A stretch of DNA of 64,000 bases. Source: an uncultured Oscillospiraceae bacterium. GTDB lineage: Bacteria; Bacillota; Clostridia; Oscillospirales; Oscillospiraceae. Position numbers and translations under genes: made by a program. Below are positions 34,508 through 42,844 of this stretch, in pieces; position 1 is the stretch's first letter; the number at the start of each line of letters is the position of its first letter. The stretch spans positions 120,995 to 184,994 of the forward strand of contig CANQHN010000001.1 in assembly GCA_947623745.1 (NCBI GenBank). The letters run 5' to 3'. The notes under the pieces were generated by a model. That model was not told where the DNA came from and made no database searches. It saw only the letters and a program-made list of their open reading frames with translations.

Positions 34508-35407
34508 TCACTCGTCCCGGTAGCCGAAGTTGTGGATGAGGTTGATGTTGTCCCGCCAGTTCTCCTTCACCTTCACCCAGGTCTTCAGGAACACCTTCGC
34601 GCCCATGAAGCGCTCCATATCCTGGCGGGCCAGGGTAGATACTTTTTTCAGCATGGCGCCGCCCTTGCCGATGATGATGCCCTTGTGGCTCTCCTTCTCG
34701 CAGTAGATGGTGGCGTCGCACTCGATCACGTCGTCGTCCCGCTGGGCGAACCGGGTGATCTCCACCGCGGTGCCGTGGGGGATTTCCTTGTCCAGACACA
34801 GCAGCAGCTTCTCCCGCAAAATCTCCGCCATCACCTGCCGCTCGGGCTGGTCGGTGACCATATCATCCGGGAAGAGCTGGGGCCCCTGGGGCAGCCAGCC
34901 GTCCAGCAGGTCCAGCAGCTCCTCCACCCCGTCGCCTGTCCTGGCGGAGATGGGCATGACGGCGGTGAAATCGTGCTCCCGGGCGTAGGTCTGGATGATC
35001 TCCAGCAGGGCCTCCTTGTGCTCCAGGGTGTCCACCTTGTTGATGACCAGCACACTGGGGCAGGCGAGGGTCTTGATCCGGGCGATGAGCTCCTTCTCGG
35101 GGGCGCCCACATTGGGGATGGGCTCCACCAGCAGCAGCACCGCGTCCACGTCGGACACGCTCTGCTTCACCACGTCCACCATGTACTCCCCCAGGCGGGT
35201 GCGAGCCCGGTGCAGGCCGGGGGTGTCCACAAAGACGAACTGGCTCTCCCCCCGGTTCAGGATGGCGCAGATGCGGTTGCGGGTGGTCTGGGGCTTGTTG
35301 GTGACGATGGCCACCTTCTCCCCCACCAGGGCGTTGGCCAGGGTGGATTTGCCCACGTTGGGCCGGCCGCAGAGGGTGATAAAGCCGGATTTTTTAATAG
35401 TTGACAT
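34508..35407 (-). CDS. era: GTPase Era
   Basis: Ribosome-assembly GTPase of about 299 residues that binds 16S rRNA near its 3' end. It carries GRPNVGKS (G1), DTPG (G3) and NKVD (G4) in the N-terminal GTPase domain, plus a C-terminal KH domain with IIIGKGGAMLKKV. GAGAGG lies 8 nt before this ATG, and the frame is open six codons upstream without a ribosome site. It lies between ybeY and yqzL-recO. Confidence 0.96.
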   Translation of the reverse strand: MSTIKKSGFITLCGRPNVGKSTLANALVGEKVAIVTNKPQTTRNRICAILNRGESQFVFVDTPGLHRARTRLGEYMVDVVKQSVSDVDAVLLLVEPIPNVGAPEKELIARIKTLACPSVLVINKVDTLEHKEALLEIIQTYAREHDFTAVMPISARTGDGVEELLDLLDGWLPQGPQLFPDDMVTDQPERQVMAEILREKLLLCLDKEIPHGTAVEITRFAQRDDDVIECDATIYCEKESHKGIIIGKGGAMLKKVSTLARQDMERFMGAKVFLKTWVKVKENWRDNINLIHNFGYRDE

Positions 35408-35421
35408 AATACTTTCCTCTC

Positions 35422-36342
35422 TCACTCCGGGCGCGCAAGGCCCAGCGTCTCCATGATGGCCTCCTCCCGTGCGCGCATCCGGGCCTTCATGGGCCCTTCG
35501 TCCAAGTGGTCGTAGCCCAGCAGGTGCAATACGGAGTGGACCGCCAGATAGGCCAGCTCCCGGCGGTTGGAGTGTCCATACTCCTTGGCCTGGGCCCTCA
35601 CCCGCTCCAGGGAGATGGCCATGTCCCCCAGGGGGACGTATCCGGTGCCGGGCTCCCGGTCCTCCTCGGGGTCGGGCAACTCGCCTGGGGACAGCTCGAA
35701 GCAGGGGAAGCTGAGCACATCGGTGGGGGCGTCCACCCCCCGCATGTCCAGGTTGATCTGGTGGATGCCCGCGTCGTCGGTGAGCTTCACGTCCACCTCG
35801 CAGGGGAAATCCACCCCCTCGGCGGCCAGGGCGGCGGCGATGACCTTCCGCAGGAACGCGCAGGTCTCCCCTGGGCCCCCCTCTACGGGGATATAATGGT
35901 CTTTCGGCCGGGGGGTGTCCATGGGCTCGTCCAGCACCCAGGGCAGCCGGATGAACACGTGCAGGATGAAACAGGGGTCCGGAAAGTCCAGGTAGCTCTC
36001 AGAGGGCTGGTAGTGGTCCTCTCTGGGCTCCAGCGCCCAGCTCCCCCAGGGGGCGGAGGCGGCCTCGGGCCCCCTTTCCAGCAGGCGGCCGGAGACGTTC
36101 CAGCACAGCTCGTAAAGACCCTCGCCGTCCAGCTCGCACACATAGGTGGCCTTCTCCGGGGGGATGGACAGCCCGTCCAGCAGGGACAGCAATTCCTCCG
36201 GCAGCCGCCGCGCTTTGGCCAGGGCCACGAAATTGCGGCAACGGCCGCACATGCAGTACCACTCGTCCCCCTCGTGGGCGTACCACATCCGGGTAGCTTC
36301 CTTATCAACTTCCGCCCGGAAACCGGGGATCGTCAGCTCCAT
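35422..36342 (-). CDS. ybeY: YbeY endoribonuclease with an extra N-terminal domain
   Basis: Protein of 306 residues in one uninterrupted frame. The C-terminal 150 residues are the rRNA-processing metalloprotein YbeY: DAPTDVLSFP, LGDMAISLERV and the zinc motif HSVLHLLGYDH. The first 135 residues form a separate domain not normally part of YbeY. It has YCMCGRCRNF, whose three cysteines could bind a metal, then a LYELCWNVSGRLLE strand. This could be a true fusion of two neighbouring genes. Its ATG overlaps the phoH stop codon by one base (TGATG), so translation is coupled. Confidence 0.9.
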   Translation of the reverse strand: MELTIPGFRAEVDKEATRMWYAHEGDEWYCMCGRCRNFVALAKARRLPEELLSLLDGLSIPPEKATYVCELDGEGLYELCWNVSGRLLERGPEAASAPWGSWALEPREDHYQPSESYLDFPDPCFILHVFIRLPWVLDEPMDTPRPKDHYIPVEGGPGETCAFLRKVIAAALAAEGVDFPCEVDVKLTDDAGIHQINLDMRGVDAPTDVLSFPCFELSPGELPDPEEDREPGTGYVPLGDMAISLERVRAQAKEYGHSNRRELAYLAVHSVLHLLGYDHLDEGPMKARMRAREEAIMETLGLARPE

Positions 36343-37319
36343 CACTTCTGCTCCTTTTTACTGCGGCGGTTCTCGTCGTCCTCGTAGGCCTTGATGATCT
36401 TCTGCACCAGGGCGTGGCGCACCACGTCCGACTCGGTCAGGCGCAGGATGGCGATATCGTCCACCCCTTTGAGCACCCGCATGGCCTCCCGCAGGCCGGA
36501 GACCTTGTCGGCGGGCAGGTCGATCTGGGTGATGTCGCCGGTGATGACGATCTTGGACCCGAAGCCCAGGCGGGTGAGGAACATCTTCATCTGCTCCCGG
36601 CTGGTGTTCTGGGCCTCGTCCAGGATGATGAAGGAGTCGTCCAGGGTGCGGCCCCGCATATAGGCCAGGGGGGCCACCTCGATATTGCCCCGCTCCAGAT
36701 ACTTCTGGTAGGTCTCGGGGCCCAGCATCTCAAACAGGGCGTCGTACAGGGGGCGCAGGTAGGGGTCCACCTTGCTCTGGAGGTCGCCGGGGAGGAACCC
36801 CAGCCGCTCCCCCGCCTCCACCGCCGGGCGGGTGAGGATGATGCGGTTGACCTCCTTGGCCCGGAAGGCGGCCACGGCAGCGGCCACCGCCAGATAGGTC
36901 TTACCGGTGCCAGCGGGGCCGATGCCCAGGGTGACCACGTTCTTCTTGATGGCCTCCACGTACTTCTTCTGGCCGATGGTCTTGGCCTTAATGGGCTTGC
37001 CCTTGGCGGTGACGCACAGCACGTCCCCGGCCAGCTGGCCGATCTGCCCCTCGTTGCCCGCCCGGACCAGCTGCAGCACGTAGCGCACGTTCTGCTCGGT
37101 GATGGCCTCCCCCCGGGCGGCCAGGGACATGAGCCCCTCGATGGCCTTCACCGCCACCATGACCTGCTCCGGGTCCTCCCCGCCCACCTTCAGGGCGGAG
37201 TCCCGGCTGACCACCGACACGCCGGTCTCGTGCTCGATGATGCGGATGTTCTCGTCAAAGGAGCCGAAGATGCTGATGGTGTCCTCCAGGCGCTCCAGAC
37301 TGATGCTCTGTTCTGTCAT
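36342..37319 (-). CDS. phoH: PhoH-like ATPase (YbeZ type)
   Basis: Cytosolic P-loop ATPase of 325 residues. An N-terminal KH-like region (about 1-100) precedes the helicase-like core with Walker A GPAGTGKTYLAV and Walker B FIILDEAQN, plus the sensor motif ITGDITQIDLP. PhoH and YbeY act together in rRNA maturation, and here they overlap at stop and start. The ATG giving MTEQSI is used because AAAGGAG lies 8 nt upstream; the longer open frame upstream is high-GC read-through. Confidence 0.94.
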   Translation of the reverse strand: MTEQSISLERLEDTISIFGSFDENIRIIEHETGVSVVSRDSALKVGGEDPEQVMVAVKAIEGLMSLAARGEAITEQNVRYVLQLVRAGNEGQIGQLAGDVLCVTAKGKPIKAKTIGQKKYVEAIKKNVVTLGIGPAGTGKTYLAVAAAVAAFRAKEVNRIILTRPAVEAGERLGFLPGDLQSKVDPYLRPLYDALFEMLGPETYQKYLERGNIEVAPLAYMRGRTLDDSFIILDEAQNTSREQMKMFLTRLGFGSKIVITGDITQIDLPADKVSGLREAMRVLKGVDDIAILRLTESDVVRHALVQKIIKAYEDDENRRSKKEQK

Positions 37320-37393
37320 TTGTGTTCTCCTTTGTACAGGGGTCCCGCGCCTGGGGGCGCGGGGAGTGCGCTGATGATCTCTGGGCCGGGGCC

Positions 37394-38614
37394 CTATGAA
37401 GCCGGATCGGTCTCGGGGTAGTACGCCTGCATCTCCCGGCCGATCTGCTCCGTACACTGGGCGGAGAGGGTGACGGCCAGCCAGCCGTCCTTGACCTGGG
37501 CGGAGAACTGGGCGCTCTCCACGCCGCCGTCCTCCCCGATGAGCCCCTCCAGGCGCTTTTGCAGCTCCCCCTCCAGCAGCGCCTGGGCGGCCTCGGGGTC
37601 CACCTGGGTCTGCCGGGGCTCGTAGGCCCGGTACCGCTCCCGCACCCAGGCCGCGGGCAGGACCGTGTCCCCCAGGCGCAGCGGTACAGTCTCCGTTATT
37701 TTATCATAGCAGGACCAGGAAATGCTACTGTTTCTAAAAAATTCTATGGGATATCCAAAAAATGTCACGCTGTACCGGCTCTCCTCCTCCCCGGTGTAGT
37801 CCTTCACCGAGGCGGTGAGGGGGATCTTCGCCGTCAGCACCCGCCAGGTCCGGGCCAGCACCCTGCCCCGGGCGTGGGTGTTGTAATAGCGCACCGGCTG
37901 GTCACTGTACTTGGGGGGCTCCATGCTGACCCGGCCGGTGATCAGCACGTCCCCGGCCAGCACCACGCTGCCCTCCTCCACCAACGCCTCCCCCCGCATG
38001 GGCTCGACGCGGGTGACGACACCGTCGGCGGCGGCCACCACGTCGTAGCAGCCCCCCTCGTCCAGCACCTCCGGCGGCTCCACCGCCTCCCGCACCACCA
38101 CCTCGGCCCGGGTGCCGTACAGGTTGATCCCCATCCAGGAGATCTGGTCCAGCGCGGTGATGGCCTCCTGGGAGATCTGCCGCAGCTCCAGGGCGGGGCC
38201 GAAGGCGCCGGGGCGCAGCCCCAGCCGGCGCAGCTCCCCCAAAATCTGGGCGGAAGGCACCCGCTGGTTCCCCGTGACCTGGACGGTGAACACCACGCTG
38301 GACAGCACCGCCACCGCCGCCAGGGACAGGGCGAGGCCAATTAAAAACGTGTACCGCTTTCGGAACCGTGCCAGGAAGAAGGGCAGGCCCCGGCGCGCGC
38401 CCACCTCCGCCTGGCACCCCAGGCGCTCCGCCAGCTCCCGGAACCGCTTCAGATCGTCCCGGTGGATGTCCACGGTGAAGGTGTGCCCATCCAGCCACTC
38501 CACCCCCCAGAAGTCTAGCCGCTGCTGGGCGCACAGGTTCATCAGCCGCTCCGGGAAGGGGGCACGGACGGTGAGGGACACGATGCCCCGCAGGAGATTG
38601 ATGATGGTTTTCAA
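37394..38614 (-). CDS. yqfD: Sporulation protein YqfD
   Basis: Membrane protein of 406 residues required for sporulation (SpoIV-type, mother cell expressed in Bacillus). One membrane helix (about 92-112) follows a basic N-terminal domain; the rest resembles the known YqfD extracellular region with TVQVTGNQRVP and a late acidic tail. The start is TTG, with AGGAGG 7 nt upstream. It lies 14 bp downstream of yqfC, in the order yqfC-yqfD-phoH-ybeY-era seen in many endospore formers. Confidence 0.92.
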   Translation of the reverse strand: MKTIINLLRGIVSLTVRAPFPERLMNLCAQQRLDFWGVEWLDGHTFTVDIHRDDLKRFRELAERLGCQAEVGARRGLPFFLARFRKRYTFLIGLALSLAAVAVLSSVVFTVQVTGNQRVPSAQILGELRRLGLRPGAFGPALELRQISQEAITALDQISWMGINLYGTRAEVVVREAVEPPEVLDEGGCYDVVAAADGVVTRVEPMRGEALVEEGSVVLAGDVLITGRVSMEPPKYSDQPVRYYNTHARGRVLARTWRVLTAKIPLTASVKDYTGEEESRYSVTFFGYPIEFFRNSSISWSCYDKITETVPLRLGDTVLPAAWVRERYRAYEPRQTQVDPEAAQALLEGELQKRLEGLIGEDGGVESAQFSAQVKDGWLAVTLSAQCTEQIGREMQAYYPETDPAS

Positions 38615-38628
38615 CCGCTCCCCTCCTC

Positions 38629-38910
38629 TCAGGACAGCTCCACGCCGGTGATATGGCCGGTGACCAGCAGCTCCAGGCCGGTCATGGCCCGCAGCTTCAG
38701 CTCCGAGCCGGTGATCTTCACAATGAACGCCCCGCCGCTGACGTGGATCTCCGTGTCGCCGTAGGCCAGGATGCCCCGGTGGTTCTCCATGCGCAGCTCC
38801 CTGTCCCCTACCAGCTCGATCCTGGGCAGGCCGGCCAGGGCGTCGGCGGGCAGGTCCAGGGCCTGGGCGGTCTTTTCCAAAAGCCCCTCGCGGCGGGCCT
38901 TTCTGTCCAT
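38629..38910 (-). CDS. yqfC: Sporulation protein YqfC
   Basis: Small protein of 93 residues of the YqfC/YabP family. It has the ENHRGILAYGDTEIHV and GLELLVTGHI segments typical of these sporulation beta-sandwich proteins. GAGAGG lies about 8 nt before the ATG. It heads the conserved unit with yqfD. Confidence 0.92.
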   Translation of the reverse strand: MDRKARREGLLEKTAQALDLPADALAGLPRIELVGDRELRMENHRGILAYGDTEIHVSGGAFIVKITGSELKLRAMTGLELLVTGHITGVELS

Positions 38911-38964
38911 AAAATCACCTCTCCCCTATCTGTATGACGGGGAGAGGTGAAACTTGCCCGATCC

Positions 38965-39462
38965 TCATGTGTCCAATCTGATATAGTACAGCCTGCTCTG
39001 GTCCGCGTCGCAGAGGACCAGGGCAAAGTTGAAGGAGGCGCGCTCCCACAAGGGACCGCTGTCATGGGGGTCCGTGCTCTGGTCATGGAAATCGTAGAAC
39101 CAGTACCAGCCACGTTCCATCCGGGGGATTTCCGGCGCCGCATCGTCCCGGAGGGGACCCCAGCTGGCAACGGCGTCCCCCTCCAGATGTGTGACACCGT
39201 AGACGGCGGCCTCCAGCTCCCGGGGCAGGGGCAGGTCCTCCCGCCCCGCGGGGAGCAGCTCACTGTCCTCCGGGACCTGAAGCACCACGCAGGTATAGCC
39301 GTCCCCGTGGAAGCCGCCGTGGCTGTCGTAGTCCTCCAGGACCTCCGCGCCGGACAGATCGGCGCCCAGCAGGCGGCCCACCTCCCGCTGGCGGCTCTCC
39401 CCGCCGCGGGGGAACAGCAGGACCAGGACCAGGGCCAGCACAGGCAGAACAAATCGTTTCAA
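38965..39462 (-). CDS. Hypothetical secreted protein, 165 aa
   Basis: Unrecognised. The first 25 residues form a hydrophobic export signal (LPVLALVLVLLF); the remainder is an acidic, aromatic-rich globular domain with a WYWFYDFHDQ stretch. The start is TTG, with AGGAGG 9 nt upstream. It begins 6 bp after the lipoprotein gene, so the two are co-transcribed and perhaps act together at the surface. Confidence 0.75.
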   Translation of the reverse strand: MKRFVLPVLALVLVLLFPRGGESRQREVGRLLGADLSGAEVLEDYDSHGGFHGDGYTCVVLQVPEDSELLPAGREDLPLPRELEAAVYGVTHLEGDAVASWGPLRDDAAPEIPRMERGWYWFYDFHDQSTDPHDSGPLWERASFNFALVLCDADQSRLYYIRLDT

Positions 39463-39468
39463 GTCTTT

Positions 39469-39855
39469 TTACCTCCTAAACTGCTCCAGCGGCCAGTCCG
39501 TGCCGTACATCAGCCTCCCGGCCTGGAGGTACACGAACCACCGCTCCCCCTCCGGCGGGGCCGCCGGGATGGTGACGGAGCCGATGGCCCCTTCCAGATC
39601 CTGTCCCTGGCAGGGAGTGACCACCATGGGCCAGCCCACGTCCTCCCCGTCGAAGCCATAGCTGCTCCCCCTCTCCATCGGGGTTCCGTCGGCGTTCTGG
39701 GCCGCCCCGCCGCCGGCGGGGCCCTCCACGCCCACGCTGGACACCGGCCGCTCACCGGTCTGGACAAAGACCACGTCGCCGCCGTCGTCACAGCCGCAGG
39801 CGGCCAGGGCCAATACAAACAGCGCCGCGCAGCAGAGCAGGCTGATCTGTTTCAT
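39469..39855 (-). CDS. Putative lipoprotein, 128 aa
   Basis: A 128-residue protein with an export signal ending in a lipobox-like LALAAC, so it is probably acylated on Cys20 and held on the outer membrane face. The mature part is Gly/Asp-rich with no recognised domain. AAAAGGAG lies 9 nt before the ATG. It is followed immediately by the secreted protein gene. Confidence 0.75.
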   Translation of the reverse strand: MKQISLLCCAALFVLALAACGCDDGGDVVFVQTGERPVSSVGVEGPAGGGAAQNADGTPMERGSSYGFDGEDVGWPMVVTPCQGQDLEGAIGSVTIPAAPPEGERWFVYLQAGRLMYGTDWPLEQFRR

Positions 39856-39946
39856 TTTACTTTCACTCCTTTTCTATATTTACGATAATTTTATTATGGT
39901 CAACCATCAAGGGCGCACCTGTGCCCGGAGTTTTCCCGGGGCACGG

Positions 39947-40456
39947 CTAGTCGTCCCACTCATAGACCTTCTCCCCGTGGACGAACCAGTTTACATAACG
40001 ATATCCGTCCTCGTGGAAGATGCCGGAGTACTCCACCACGACCTTCTGCCCCTGGTACTCCCCCACGTGGTCGGTGAACCCGCCGAACAGCATCCGCAGA
40101 AATCCGAACCCGGCGATGCAGACGGACAGCAACAGGGCGGACAGTACCCCGGCGGTCACATAGATCCCCTTCTCTCTGGGCAGCTCCAGCAGATTGCGCA
40201 GGGCGCAGGAGAAACAGCCCAGGAACAGCCCCGCGCCGGACAGCAGGAATACCGTCACCAGGCCTCGCCGCCAGTACAGACCGAATCGCTCCAGGATCGC
40301 GCCGCCCCCCAGCCACACCAGCGCCACAGCCAGCAGGGCGGCGAGCAGGACGACCAGCTTCCTCCGGCCTTCTCCCCACCGCAGGGCGGCCAGGAACACC
40401 ACCGCCGTCACCGCGCAGGAGGCGGCGAACAGGACCAGCAAAATCGTGGGAAACAC
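39947..40456 (-). CDS. Hypothetical membrane protein, 169 aa
   Basis: Unrecognised membrane protein with about four predicted helices and a C-terminal soluble tail (YRYVNWFVHGEKVYEWDD). The start is GTG, with GGAGGG 8 nt upstream inside the previous gene's end. The stop codon of the upstream membrane protein gene lies just 3 bases before it. It is part of a run of small membrane proteins whose purpose is unknown. Confidence 0.7.
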   Translation of the reverse strand: MFPTILLVLFAASCAVTAVVFLAALRWGEGRRKLVVLLAALLAVALVWLGGGAILERFGLYWRRGLVTVFLLSGAGLFLGCFSCALRNLLELPREKGIYVTAGVLSALLLSVCIAGFGFLRMLFGGFTDHVGEYQGQKVVVEYSGIFHEDGYRYVNWFVHGEKVYEWDD

Positions 40457-40459
40457 GGC

Positions 40460-40966
40460 TCAGCCCTCCTCCAGCAGACCGTCCCACCAGTCGTCCAGGA
40501 GGTCCCAATCCACGCCCAGGCCCCGGAACGCGCCGTTCACATAGTGGAAGTAGCGGGTCCCCGCCATAGAGCCGGGGCTGTTGTTCTCCCGGACGCCCGC
40601 CGGCCGGCCGTCCCGGTACAGCACCTGGCTGTGGGCGGGACAGCACACCTGATTCATGACCATAAACAGGGCCAGGGCACAGGCGGGGACCGCGATCACG
40701 CGCCGGCGGCCCCGGAACCTCCAGAAAAACAGCGCGGCCCACAGGACGAGCAGGACCGCCCAGACCCACTCCATGACGCTGCGGTAGGGGACCTGCCACT
40801 CCAGCCCCAGCAGGTAAGGCCCGAACCGCACCGCCAGCAGGACCAGGGGCAGGCACGTCCAGGGCAAAAGCTGCCGCCGCTCCTCCCTTCCCCAATACAG
40901 CAGGGCGCACAGCCCGAGGGCCGTACAGAGCCCGAAGAAAAAGATGATCGCCTCAATGCCGCCCAT
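40460..40966 (-). CDS. Hypothetical membrane protein, 168 aa
   Basis: Unrecognised protein with four predicted helices and a C-terminal soluble part containing HYVNGAFRGLG, vaguely like the tail of the next gene, so the pair may be distant paralogues. GAGGAG lies 6 nt before the ATG. It is translationally close-coupled to the downstream membrane protein and preceded by the XRE regulator gene. Confidence 0.7.
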   Translation of the reverse strand: MGGIEAIIFFFGLCTALGLCALLYWGREERRQLLPWTCLPLVLLAVRFGPYLLGLEWQVPYRSVMEWVWAVLLVLWAALFFWRFRGRRRVIAVPACALALFMVMNQVCCPAHSQVLYRDGRPAGVRENNSPGSMAGTRYFHYVNGAFRGLGVDWDLLDDWWDGLLEEG

Positions 40967-40977
40967 GACAGCTCCTC

Positions 40978-41211
40978 CTACTCCTTCTTTTCGTCCGCAT
41001 CCTCCCCGTCCTCCACGAACTCCAGGATGTCCCCCGGCTGGCAGTCCAGGGCCTTGCAGATGGCCTCCAGGGTGGAGAAGCGCACCGCCCGGGCCTTGTT
41101 GTTTTTCAAAACGGACAGGTTTGCCATTGTTATGTCAACCTTTTGGGCCAGCTCCCCCAGGGACATCTTCCGCTTGGCCATCATCACGTCCAGATTCACC
41201 ACGATCGACAT
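40978..41211 (-). CDS. XRE-family HTH regulator, YozG type
   Basis: A 77-residue Cro/CI-type helix-turn-helix protein. It contains MSLGELAQKVDITMANLSVLKNNKARAV and ends with the usual LEAICKALDCQPGDILEF. This small group is regularly encoded beside DUF2975 membrane proteins, as here, and is thought to form a two-gene regulatory unit. AAGGGGG lies about 7 nt before the ATG. Confidence 0.9.
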   Translation of the reverse strand: MSIVVNLDVMMAKRKMSLGELAQKVDITMANLSVLKNNKARAVRFSTLEAICKALDCQPGDILEFVEDGEDADEKKE

Positions 41212-41223
41212 ACGCCCGCCCCC

Positions 41224-41805
41224 TTAAATGGTCAGATCCTGGTCCTCCTTCAGCTCCGCCGCCTGGCGGAACAGGGCGGACATGACCAGGCACAGCAGGC
41301 CGCCGACCAGGAAAACGGGGACGAACAGGGCGTTGTAGGTCAGCAGGGCGGCCGCTGTCCCAAACGCGGAGGACTCCCAGCAGAACCGCGCCGCCGCCGC
41401 GCCCGAGATGATCCAGCAGCACACCGCCGCCCGCTTCAGGTTCCCGGCGTTGGCCATCTGGAAGGGGTTGCCCTGGAGGACGGTATCCAGCAGCCGCTTT
41501 CCCTGCCAGAGGATGACGGCGGTGCACACCCCGCTGGCCAGCAGGGAGAAGGCTATCACGGCCTGACCGGCTCCAATCTGCTTCTGGACCCAGAAATCGG
41601 GCAGCCAGCACATAAGAAAGTAGCTCGGCACCTCCCAGGGGTTCTCATTCAGGAAGAGCTTGTTCCAGCTCTCCCGCAGACCCCACAGCCCGCCGGCAAC
41701 GGAGAGCCCCGGCACGAAAAACAGGGCCAGCAGGTTCACAGCAAACAAAATGAGCACCATCACCCACAGGACGCGGGCCAGTTTTTGAACAGCGGTCTGT
41801 TCCAT
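41224..41805 (-). CDS. DUF2975 membrane protein
   Basis: Membrane protein of 193 residues with four predicted helices. It carries the family's NPFQMANAGNLKRAA segment and ends LFRQAAELKEDQDLTI, both typical of DUF2975. It is 12 bp upstream of the XRE regulator gene. AAGGAGGG lies 7 nt before the chosen ATG; an earlier in-frame ATG would overlap that site. It probably controls the regulator from the membrane, though this is not shown. Confidence 0.88.
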   Translation of the reverse strand: MEQTAVQKLARVLWVMVLILFAVNLLALFFVPGLSVAGGLWGLRESWNKLFLNENPWEVPSYFLMCWLPDFWVQKQIGAGQAVIAFSLLASGVCTAVILWQGKRLLDTVLQGNPFQMANAGNLKRAAVCCWIISGAAAARFCWESSAFGTAAALLTYNALFVPVFLVGGLLCLVMSALFRQAAELKEDQDLTI

Positions 41806-41819
41806 GGGAAATCCCTCCT

Positions 41820-42182
41820 TCATTCCATTCCAGACGTTTTTTCACCGTCCGCCTCCGAGCCCGGCGCGGGGGCAACGGGCGTTTTTCCCCCGCGGATGCC
41901 CCGGAGATTCAAAATAAGACACACCACCCCGACGATAAGCATGGCGTAAAAGCACAGGGCGACGGGGGTGTAGCTCAGCAGGCCCAGCAGGAGCCAGTCC
42001 ATTTTTCCACTGACCTCCAGAGCGTGCATCCAGACCAGGGTGGGCGGTGCCGCCGCAAGCAGCTCCAGGACAGCAAACAGAATCCCCAGCCTGTACCACG
42101 CCCGGGTGAAGCAGACGAGCGACACGAGGAAAAGGAGCGCCGCGAGGATGCCGAAGAGGAAAATGATTGAAACCCAGTTCAT
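41820..42182 (-). CDS. Hypothetical membrane protein, paralogue A
   Basis: Protein of 120 residues with three to four helices, unrecognised. It is a clear paralogue of the upstream gene: both contain the pattern VSGK-DW-LLGLL-YTP-ALCFYA followed by a short basic-acidic tail. GGAGGGGG lies 5-8 nt before the ATG, which overlaps the stop of the previous gene as ATGA. Confidence 0.7.
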   Translation of the reverse strand: MNWVSIIFLFGILAALLFLVSLVCFTRAWYRLGILFAVLELLAAAPPTLVWMHALEVSGKMDWLLLGLLSYTPVALCFYAMLIVGVVCLILNLRGIRGGKTPVAPAPGSEADGEKTSGME

Positions 42183-42583
42183 GAAACCCCCTCCTCCAAT
42201 CTCTCGGTCAGTTTTTCGCCGCCCGTTTTCCCCTTTGAGCCGGGACCTGCGGGTCTCTTCCCCCTGAGGATGCCCCAAATATTCATACCGGCGCACACCG
42301 CCCCGGCGATGAACAGGGCGTAAAAGCACAGGGCGGCGGGGGTGTAGCCCAACAGGCCCAGCAGATACCAGTCCGTTTTTCCGCTGACCTTCAGCGCGCA
42401 CATCCACCATACGGTGAGCGGCACCGCCGAGATCAGCTCCAGGCAGGCGAACAGCAGGCCCGGCTTATATCTGCTCTCTCTGAAGCAGCGGACCAGCTGG
42501 AGAATGGAGACGGTGAGCCCGATCACGCCGAATATGGCCAGCATGGGGCCCCACAACAGCATGAACGAATCGAGCCAGTACAT
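42179..42583 (-). CDS. Hypothetical membrane protein, paralogue B
   Basis: Protein of 134 residues with four helices. It is first gene of the operon that runs through paralogue A, the DUF2975/XRE pair and the later membrane proteins. Tandem duplication with the next gene is evident from shared sequence. AAGGGAGG lies 7 nt before the ATG, and a sigma-70 promoter precedes it. No function is known. Confidence 0.7.
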   Translation of the reverse strand: MYWLDSFMLLWGPMLAIFGVIGLTVSILQLVRCFRESRYKPGLLFACLELISAVPLTVWWMCALKVSGKTDWYLLGLLGYTPAALCFYALFIAGAVCAGMNIWGILRGKRPAGPGSKGKTGGEKLTERLEEGVS

Positions 42584-42613
42584 AGGGAGCCCTCCCTTCT
42601 TTTCTTGGTCTTT

Positions 42614-42642
42614 ATCCTAGCATGGTACTTTTTGTTTGTCAA
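42614..42642 (-). promoter_or_regulatory. Promoter of the small-membrane-protein operon
   Basis: TTGACA, 17-bp spacer, TAGGAT, 31 bp before the first start codon. Confidence 0.8.
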
Positions 42643-42783
42643 TATGTTTTTATTGTTTTTCGATAAATTTTTGCCGATAAAAGGGCGAGCGCCGGAGCGC
42701 CCGCCCTCTGCCGCACGATCATTCCCCGCCCACTCCCATAGAAAGCGGGCCTTGACTTTTCCCGCGGGCTGTATTTAAATCTT

Positions 42784-42833
42784 ATCTGAACCGTTTAAAA
42801 GTATTGATTTGATTCTTTTTTATAAGTTCAGAT
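42784..42833 (+). promoter_or_regulatory. Inverted repeat, candidate operator of the MocR gene
   Basis: ATCTGAAC (42784-42791) and GTTCAGAT (42826-42833) form a perfect 8-bp inverted repeat separated by 34 AT-rich bases, directly before the ribosome site. Autoregulation by the MocR protein is a guess. Confidence 0.4.
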
Positions 42834-42844
42834 CGGAGGGCACC

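Noticed and set aside
37680..37770. AT-rich patch inside yqfD that looked like an insertion
   Set aside because: The reading frame continues and the encoded stretch fits the conserved YqfD region, so it is better explained by amino-acid composition.
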